From positions 1 through 18,777 of the forward strand of contig CAYSAA010000243.1 in the NCBI GenBank assembly GCA_964428905.1: a stretch of DNA of 18,777 nucleotides, in the 5' to 3' direction. The number at the start of each line of letters is the position of its first letter. The first letter of the stretch is position 1. Below the pieces are notes generated by a model, which saw only the letters and a program-made list of their open reading frames with translations, ran no database searches and was not told where the DNA came from. Below, one piece after another: positions 14,574 through 18,777 of the stretch. Position numbers and translations under genes: made by a program. Source of the DNA: CAYSAA01 sp964428905. GTDB taxonomy: Bacteria > Atribacterota > Phoenicimicrobiia > Phoenicimicrobiales > Stramentimicrobiaceae.

Positions 14574-14781
14574 TTATCCCAGACGTTTCATCGGCTGGGG
14601 CTTGCCATAGGTCAGCGAACGCCACAGCCATTCAGCCGGGCCATACTTGAAGCGTTTCATCCACCAATGGCTGAAAGGAATCTGGAGCAGGTAAATAAAG
14701 ATGGTCAGGCCGATACCCATCGCCTCACCCATTTTGCCAAATAGCCCTAGCCCGTAACCGTAGAAAATCAGTAGGTTCATA
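14574..14781 (-). pseudogene. C-terminal fragment of a DUF418 (YeiB-like) membrane protein
   Basis: The last 68 residues of a DUF418 protein are intact: NLLIFYGYGLGLFGKMGEAM, a membrane helix (GLTIFIYLLQIPFSHWWMKR) and the diagnostic tail FKYGPAEWLWRSLTYGKPQP followed by MKRLG. Intact family members have roughly 350-400 residues with several membrane segments; all upstream sequence is missing. The frame continues upstream to 14837 as MKKSFCITASYVKCEDLTP, but YVKCEDLTP is just translation of the repeat motif at 14782, so that start is not meaningful. The fragment is more G+C-rich than its surroundings. Confidence 0.7.
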
Positions 14782-14808
14782 GGGGTCAGGTCTTCACATT
14801 TGACATAA
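14782..14808 (+). repeat. Element-end motif GGGGTCAGGTCTTC..., copy at the DUF418 breakpoint
   Basis: A 27-base sequence starting GGGGTCAGGTCTTCACATTT and ending GACATAA. It is identical, base for base, to 16319-16345. GTCA near the start and TGAC near the end could pair as a 4-bp stem. DUF418 homology stops where the motif begins. Confidence 0.75.
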
Positions 14809-15020
14809 CTTGCTGTGATACAGAAGCTTTTTTTCATGCTAGATTTAACCGGGAAAATTGAGGAGTTTAAAGACCGTATGGATCATTTTGGTTTGAAGAT
14901 AAATAAGCTTATGTGTTAAACAAAAATATTTTTAATAGGGAAAAACTGTAATTATTCCCTCGAATGTTGAAAATTGTATTAGAACAGAATATTAAAAAAG
15001 ATTTGAAAGGAATTGTAAAG

Positions 15021-15554
15021 ATGAATCTTTCTCATTCCCACAAACATCACAACCTTCCTGGTGAACATGCCATTACAGACATAGGGCAGCTTATTCTTTT
15101 TGTAATTTTTGTTTTGGTAATGATTCTTGATATCTTCACGTTTAAATTTTCAAATAAGATAATTGGAACGCTATCCGAGGTATTTACCTTTCCTTTATTT
15201 TTATTATTTTTCCTTCCTGGCGGTTATTTTATTTTTATATCTCATCGAATTATTTTTCGGGAAACCGATAAAGAGGTAGGAATAGTAACAAACGGAGTTT
15301 TTAACATCGTAAGACATCCCATGTATTTTGGTTCGATACTTTTATTTTTCAGTTTCGTTATTTTAAGCTATTCCATTTTAGTCTTCCTGGTCTGGATTGT
15401 GATATGTATTTTCTATTATTTTATTTCCCGCCAGGAAGAGAAGCTACTGATTAAAAAATTTGGTGATGAATATAAAGAATACCAAAAAAGAGTTCCGATG
15501 TTTATTCCTTTTATCAAGCCAAAAAATACTAACAAGCTTACAGATAAAGGATAG
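15021..15554 (+). CDS. Isoprenylcysteine carboxyl methyltransferase (ICMT/PEMT)-like membrane protein
   Basis: A 177-residue integral membrane protein with four or five hydrophobic segments. The C-terminal half carries the ICMT/PEMT motif GVFNIVRHPMYFGSILLFFS followed by the EEKLLIKKFGDEYKEYQKRV box that binds S-adenosylmethionine and closes the active site. Bacterial members methylate varied lipids or small lipophilic acceptors; the substrate here is unknown. The frame opens at 14964, but the ATG at 15021 with AAAGGA 9 bases upstream is the better start. The N-terminus is His-rich (NLSHSHKHHNLPGEH). It is a lone plus-strand gene; a GGGGTC motif copy lies 50 bases downstream. Confidence 0.8.
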   Translation: MNLSHSHKHHNLPGEHAITDIGQLILFVIFVLVMILDIFTFKFSNKIIGTLSEVFTFPLFLLFFLPGGYFIFISHRIIFRETDKEVGIVTNGVFNIVRHPMYFGSILLFFSFVILSYSILVFLVWIVICIFYYFISRQEEKLLIKKFGDEYKEYQKRVPMFIPFIKPKNTNKLTDKG

Positions 15555-15603
15555 AAGCTGTGTTATTTTGGCATATCAGGGGAAGTCTCTTTGGAAATCC
15601 AAT

Positions 15604-15627
15604 GGGGTCAGGGTTCACAATTTCATA
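15604..15627 (+). repeat. Diverged element-end motif downstream of the ICMT-like gene
   Basis: GGGGTCAGGGTTCACAATTT then CATA, a diverged relative of the 14782 and 16319 copies (the GGTC block is reduced to GG). Same orientation as those two. It lies between the end of the methyltransferase gene and the antitoxin promoter. Confidence 0.45.
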
Positions 15628-15663
15628 AAAAGAGGTTGATTTTAATGATACCCATATTCCCAC

Positions 15664-15692
15664 TTGTATATTTACCCACATAATGATATGAT
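15664..15692 (+). promoter_or_regulatory. Candidate promoter of the antitoxin-toxin pair
   Basis: TTGTAT (15664-15669), a 17-base spacer, then TATGAT (15687-15692), about 30 bases before the antitoxin start codon. The -10 matches 5 of 6 positions, the -35 only 3 of 6. Type II antitoxins usually autoregulate such promoters; no clear inverted repeat was seen here. Confidence 0.4.
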
Positions 15693-15721
15693 GACTAAAA
15701 ATAACCTGCGAGGTGCAAAAG

Positions 15722-16042
15722 ATGACCAAAAAAGAGGTAATTGAGAAAGAAAATCAAAAATTTATTCCTTTTGATGTTAAATTTATAGATTCTAAAAATA
15801 GGATTACTATAAGTGAAAAGATTATTAAAAAAATATCAGGCCAAAACAGGATTAATCAATTTCAAGTTTTTATTGGACAGGATGGGGATATTTTGTTGAG
15901 ACCTTTAACTGCCATTCCCAGTAGGGAAGCCTGGATATATGAAAAACCGGAATTGATAGATCAGATTAGAAAAGGTTTACAGGAAGCAAAAGAGGGTAAA
16001 ACAGAAACAATAGAGAGTCTTGATGAATTTTTGGAAGAATAA
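15722..16042 (+). CDS. AbrB/SpoVT-like type II antitoxin
   Basis: A 106-residue protein with an N-terminal swapped-hairpin-like strand pattern (FIPFDVKFIDSKNRITISEK, then IIKKISGQNRINQFQVFIGQ and DGDILLRPLTAIP) and an acidic helical tail (PELIDQIRKGLQEAKEGKTE then TIESLDEFLEE). The layout is that of a DNA-binding N-terminus and a toxin-neutralising C-terminal helix. ATG 15722 follows GAGGTG by about 6 bases; a GTG at 15713 lies inside the ribosome-binding site. Its stop overlaps the toxin start (TAATG), so antitoxin is made first and the two are coupled. It presumably represses the upstream promoter and neutralises the toxin. Confidence 0.75.
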   Translation: MTKKEVIEKENQKFIPFDVKFIDSKNRITISEKIIKKISGQNRINQFQVFIGQDGDILLRPLTAIPSREAWIYEKPELIDQIRKGLQEAKEGKTETIESLDEFLEE

Positions 16043-16353
16043 TGAATTTCAGATTAAAAATAACCTCCACTGCCAAAAAGGTGCTGAAAAAACTGAAAGG
16101 TAATCCTGGTAATAGAAGAGATGATAAGGCAATAAGAAAAGCGGTTACCCTGTTAGGGGATAACCCTAGGTATCCCGGATTGCAAACACATATTATCTAT
16201 TCCATTAAAGGTCCCTCCGGTGAAAAAGTATTTGAGGCATATGCCCAACAAAATACTCCTTCAGCCTACCGTATATTTTTTTATTATGGACCAAATGAGA
16301 AGGAAATAAAGAATATTTGGGGTCAGGTCTTCACATTTGACATAAAACACTAA
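16042..16353 (+). CDS. RelE/ParE-superfamily toxin with a repeat-derived C-terminus
   Basis: A 103-residue RelE-fold protein: LKITSTAKKVLKKLKGNPGN, then AIRKAVTLLGDNPRYPGLQT, HIIYSIKGPSGEKVFEAYAQ and NTPSAYRIFFYYGPNEKEIK. These match a common RelE-like family in which the conserved body ends with a strand of the ITILAITPHP kind. Here that last strand is replaced by NIWGQVFTFDIKH, and everything from GQ onward is encoded by the repeat motif at 16319-16345. So the toxin lost about 8 native residues and gained a repeat-encoded tail and stop. RelE-family C-termini often carry catalytic or ribosome-contact residues, so activity may be altered or lost. Overlaps the antitoxin by one base. Confidence 0.75.
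   Translation: MNFRLKITSTAKKVLKKLKGNPGNRRDDKAIRKAVTLLGDNPRYPGLQTHIIYSIKGPSGEKVFEAYAQQNTPSAYRIFFYYGPNEKEIKNIWGQVFTFDIKH
16319..16345 (+). repeat. Element-end motif GGGGTCAGGTCTTC..., copy inside the toxin's 3' end
   Basis: Identical over 27 bases to 14782-14808, same strand, 1.5 kb away. It starts two bases into the Trp-Gly codons of the toxin and is read through in frame to a stop at 16351-16353. Identity of two copies in otherwise decayed DNA points to recent spread or conversion. Confidence 0.75.
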
Positions 16354-16376
16354 ATATAATTTAAGAAGAGGTCATT

Positions 16377-16701
16377 TTGAATAATTCAAAAATTAAAATT
16401 GGAATCATTTGCCCGCTTGTTGAGAATACAATGTCTGTAAAGAAATACTGGACCTGAATAATGATTTCGAACTATCAGGATTATTAATGTTACCTGTAGT
16501 GAAAAGGATGTTAAAAACCGGCAATTAAGGCAGGAATTACATGAAGATTTTAATGGACTTGTCTGTAATTGGGAAACATCCGCTGTTTTAAGTGTTGCAA
16601 ACGTAAATAAGGTAAAAGTTTTTTCATTCCGGGTCATTTCTGATTTAGCCGATGAAGATATAGTGGAGTCTTGTAATCCAGGCAAATTTGATATTCACTA
16701 A
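16377..16701 (+). pseudogene. Decayed MTA/SAH nucleosidase-like gene (phosphorylase superfamily)
   Basis: A TTG start at 16377 with AGAGG upstream opens NSKIKIGIICPLVEN, the N-terminal strand of nucleosidases and purine phosphorylases. The frame stops soon after (KKYWT). The C-terminal part is found further on, from about 16505: ELHEDFNGLVCNWETSAVLS then VANVNKVKVFSFRVISDLAD, matching the MtnN-type segment with the VCxxETSAV nucleoside-binding Glu and the SD catalytic Asp. Intact relatives have about 230 residues; the middle is deleted here. So this is a pseudogene with both ends recognisable. It lies just after the toxin gene and before the CFA-like gene, on the opposite strand to the latter. 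Confidence 0.6.
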
Positions 16702-16783
16702 GGGCAAGCAGGGAAAAGTTTATTACTGTGCAATCTTGATCACCGGGTTATATGATGGCGGTTCAAACATATAGACTATTTTC

Positions 16784-17827
16784 CTATTTTTTAGCGAGCA
16801 GATAGTGACTGATGAACCATTCGTTTCCGTCCCTGAAACCAAAGAACTCTGCACAGGAAAGGAAAAACAGCCGCCAGTAGTTCCACCACTTTTCCGCTTC
16901 GCCTGTGCCGTAGACTTCTATAAAGAGCGGATAGATCTGTTTGCGCTGCCGATCCATTTTTTGCAGCCATGCTTCCAGGGTGTAGCGATAATGGATGCCT
17001 GACAGCGCCCACTGCTTTTCCAGGGAAAAATCTTTGAGGAAGTAGTGCAGTAAATCCTTGCTGAGCATCGTACCGCCAGTGAAAAAGTGCCTAGCCATCC
17101 AGTCTCTATCAGTGTGGTTTTCATAACGAAAGGGATAGGTATGATGGCTGAATATTTGGATGAAAAGCTTCCCGCCGGGCTTGATAAAGCTGGCCACTTT
17201 TTTTAACAAAGCCTCGTAATTACGCATGTGCTCAAACATTTCCACGGTGACCACGCGATCAAACTTTTGCGTTAAATCCAGGTCATTAATATCAGCTTTC
17301 ATCGCCGAGAGGTTGTCGTAGCCAAGTCTTTTTGCCTCACGATTGATGTATGTAATTTGCGGATTGGCGTTTGACACGGCCGTGATTTGTATTCCAGGAT
17401 ATTCTCTAGCCATGTACAAAGCGGCGGAACCCCAGCCACACCCCAGGTCAAGGATCTGCTGGCTGTCGGATACCTCGGCTCGGCGGCAAGTCAGGGCCAA
17501 CATATCCACTTCCGAACGATCGAGGTCATTAATCAACCGGTTTGGATCGGGGCGATTAGTCCAGTAGCCACAGCTGTATTTAAGCATTTTGCCCAACACG
17601 GCTTGAAAAAACTGCGGCGGCAGTTCGTAATGCTGTTCATTGGCTTCATCTGTATGCACGGCAATCTTTTCGTTTTTCAAGGTATCTGCGAAGGTAGTGA
17701 TAAAAGATTGGTACTCTTCAATATTCTTTATCTCCTGCAATTTAGTTTTACGCCTAAGGATAATCCTGACCGCGAATCTCAATAAAAGGTCTGGCAAACG
17801 CCGGCCCAGTAATTTATCTAAATTCAT
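16784..17827 (-). CDS. Cyclopropane-fatty-acid-synthase-family SAM-dependent methyltransferase
   Basis: A 347-residue protein of the CFA synthase superfamily, closest in pattern to the coclaurine N-methyltransferase-like branch. Signs are EANEQHYELPPQFFQAVLGK then MLKYSCGYW (62-89), motif I QQILDLGCGWGSAALYMARE (124-143), ITAVSNANPQITYI, VVTVEMFEHMRNYEALL, and PGGKLFIQIFSHHTYPFRYE. It may methylenate membrane lipids or N-methylate a small molecule; the HYELP variant of the usual HYDxxNxF motif favours the second. ATG 17827 with AGAGG 6 bases upstream is preferred over the in-frame extension to 17869. It is monocistronic, and it appears richer in G+C than the nrd genes, suggesting transfer. 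Confidence 0.85.
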   Translation of the reverse strand: MNLDKLLGRRLPDLLLRFAVRIILRRKTKLQEIKNIEEYQSFITTFADTLKNEKIAVHTDEANEQHYELPPQFFQAVLGKMLKYSCGYWTNRPDPNRLINDLDRSEVDMLALTCRRAEVSDSQQILDLGCGWGSAALYMAREYPGIQITAVSNANPQITYINREAKRLGYDNLSAMKADINDLDLTQKFDRVVTVEMFEHMRNYEALLKKVASFIKPGGKLFIQIFSHHTYPFRYENHTDRDWMARHFFTGGTMLSKDLLHYFLKDFSLEKQWALSGIHYRYTLEAWLQKMDRQRKQIYPLFIEVYGTGEAEKWWNYWRLFFLSCAEFFGFRDGNEWFISHYLLAKK

Positions 17828-18049
17828 ATTTTTCCTCTCACATATTTTATTCGGGGAAATGCTTGTCATGTTATTTTCTCTTCATTTTATCATAAAAATC
17901 ACAATTCAAGTCCTGGGATCTTTTTTATAAAAATATACAGTGTGGCGATAAAAATAAACAAAAGGGTCTAGATTGGTAATAAAATAATCAGATTATCCTG
18001 GTTATCCCAAACTGATTTTTTTGTTCCCGATTCATATAATGTCAGGGGA
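17828..18049. other. Non-coding stretch right of the CFA-like gene
   Basis: Holds the leader of the CFA-like gene, a weak minus-strand relative of the GGGGTC motif (AATTCAAGTCCTGGGATC on the plus strand near 17902-17919), and TCAGATTATCCTGGTTATCC near 17990. The last shares GATTATCCTGGTT with repeat copy C. No gene is visible. With the MITE-like element and the small frame to the right, the whole interval from 17828 to 18777 lacks a confident gene. Confidence 0.35.
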
Positions 18050-18213
18050 CGTCAGACTATGTGAAAAGTTGCTTTTCAAGAAAAAATAGTGTTGAAGTGG
18101 AGAAAATATTATATTTTACCCAATATGTATATGGCTATTCCCAATAATGGAGTTGATTCTTGGCGTAAGTTGAGGCAAGTAATTTCCAGAATTAATTTTT
18201 ACACAGTCTGACG
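18050..18213. mobile_element. 164-bp MITE-like element with 18-bp terminal inverted repeats
   Basis: The left end CGTCAGACTATGTGAAAA (18050-18067) and the right end read on the minus strand CGTCAGACTGTGTAAAAA (18213-18196) match at 16 of 18 positions. The AGACTGTGTAAAA core is similar to ends of IS256-like elements. The interior has no convincing reading frame, so this would be a non-autonomous derivative. No obvious target-site duplication flanks it. The family call is tentative. Confidence 0.5.
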
Positions 18214-18289
18214 GTTCTTTGCCAACATATTTTCATATAGAATTAGTGAAAAATAAGCGAATTGATTGCCAATTCCTATTCAAAATATG

Positions 18290-18543
18290 TTAATCCTCCC
18301 GCTCACACATCATCTTGCCTTCCTTTAATGGTTTCTTAATCTTTCGGATCCACTTAAGCGATGCCTGTATGGGAAGGGTTTCGTGGTTCATCTTCTGGTA
18401 GTACTTTCTCCGGGTGATACGTTCCCTTCGGTTGGGTGCGTCGGATTCAGCCGGTGTTAGTTCGTCCATAGAGGAATACTGAATTCCTTTAAGATGAGTA
18501 TCATTTTTTGATACAGAGCACAGATAGGCCCCAGGATGATGCG
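18290..18543 (-). pseudogene. Unidentified coding-like fragment, relatively G+C-rich
   Basis: From an ATG at 18469 a 59-residue frame reads MDELTPAESDAPNRRERITR then RKYYQKMNHETLPIQASLKW and IRKIKKPLKEGKMMCERED. The frame stays open upstream to about 18543 (PGAYLCSVSKNDTHLKGIQY then SS). The composition is protein-like and very basic in its second half, as in nucleic-acid-binding tails. I do not recognise it. A poorly placed AAAGGA lies about 15 bases before the ATG, so the short version may not be translated. It may be the C-terminus of a lost transposase or other gene; an 18551-18572 motif relative lies just upstream. Confidence 0.3.
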
Positions 18544-18554
18544 GAGAAATTCAT

Positions 18555-18572
18555 AGGTCTTCACAGTTGAAA
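18555..18572 (+). repeat. Partial copy of the element-end motif
   Basis: AGGTCTTCACAGTTGAAA matches the inner part of the 14782 and 16319 copies (AGGTCTTCACATTTGACA) at 16 of 18 positions but lacks the GGGGTC start. It lies next to the upstream limit of the unidentified basic fragment. From here to the window end I see no gene. Confidence 0.4.
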
Positions 18573-18777
18573 ATCAAACTTATAATATAATCTCCTCAGT
18601 ACCCATAGGGGCAAATGAAGGATTTAAATTGATTTATTGTAGTAGAGGCAAATTAGCTGGCAATTATAATTACATTGGGGAAATACATGTAAAAGAATAG
18701 CAACTATACTGTAGAGTTAATCCCAGATTTTTTACATCTTGTTAAGAAAATTACTTTTTGAAAAAAGAAGGATTTTT

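Noticed and set aside
14836..14919. 27-residue plus-strand frame (MLDLTGKIEEFKDRMDHFGL then KINKLMC)
   Set aside because: It is short, has no ribosome-binding site and no recognised family. It may be a gene remnant, but there is too little to support a feature.
16386..16685. 99-residue minus-strand frame
   Set aside because: It is the antisense of the nucleosidase remnant, whose plus-strand translation has recognisable motifs.
18498..18514. GTATCA-5-TGATAC inverted repeat as a terminator
   Set aside because: It has no G+C stem and no proper T tract, and lies inside the unidentified coding-like fragment.
1..18777. CRISPR array, tRNA or rRNA genes
   Set aside because: No regularly spaced short direct repeats, tRNA cloverleaf patterns or rRNA segments were seen on either strand.

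Overview
The window reads as chromosomal DNA of an AT-rich, strictly anaerobic bacterium. It carries an oxygen-sensitive class III ribonucleotide reductase with its radical activase, Gram-positive-style Shine-Dalgarno sites, and an adenosylcobalamin riboswitch. A clostridial Firmicute or a lineage such as Atribacterota would fit, but no rRNA or marker gene fixes the taxon. All functional calls are from reading the translated sequence; no database search was run.

Layout. (1) 70-4761, minus strand: a four-gene operon for a BMP/PnrA-type nucleoside ABC importer, transcribed permease, permease, binding protein, ATPase. (2) 5019-6300: a graveyard of broken genes (two acetyltransferase fragments, a frameshifted alpha/beta-hydrolase start, a possible IS tail, the C-terminus of a REP-associated tyrosine transposase, RAYT). 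(3) 6402-10190, minus strand: nrdD-dcd-nrdG for anaerobic deoxynucleotide synthesis, preceded by a promoter, a cobalamin riboswitch and an intrinsic terminator. A decapitated btuD/fepC-like ATPase lies just upstream. (4) 10520-14367: three minus-strand gene units (an AbiEi/AbiEii-like pair, a methyltransferase, a DUF3795 protein), each with a copy of a roughly 100-125 bp repeat at its 3' side. (5) 14540-16353: a DUF418 C-terminal fragment between two element ends, an isoprenylcysteine-methyltransferase-like membrane protein, and an AbrB-type antitoxin/RelE-type toxin pair whose toxin tail is written by a repeat. (6) 16377-17827: an MTA/SAH nucleosidase pseudogene and a cyclopropane-fatty-acid-synthase-like methyltransferase. 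(7) 17828-18777: a gene-poor tail with a MITE-like element and a small unidentified reading frame.

Three things stand out. First, a B12 riboswitch precedes an anaerobic nrdD operon, which predicts a second, B12-dependent reductase elsewhere in the genome. Second, a short motif beginning GGGGTC recurs and lies exactly where several genes break or end; one degenerate copy borders a RAYT transposase remnant, which suggests that element family caused the breaks. Third, the AbiE-like pair has a near-consensus promoter with a perfect inverted repeat over the expected transcription start, which looks like an autoregulatory operator.
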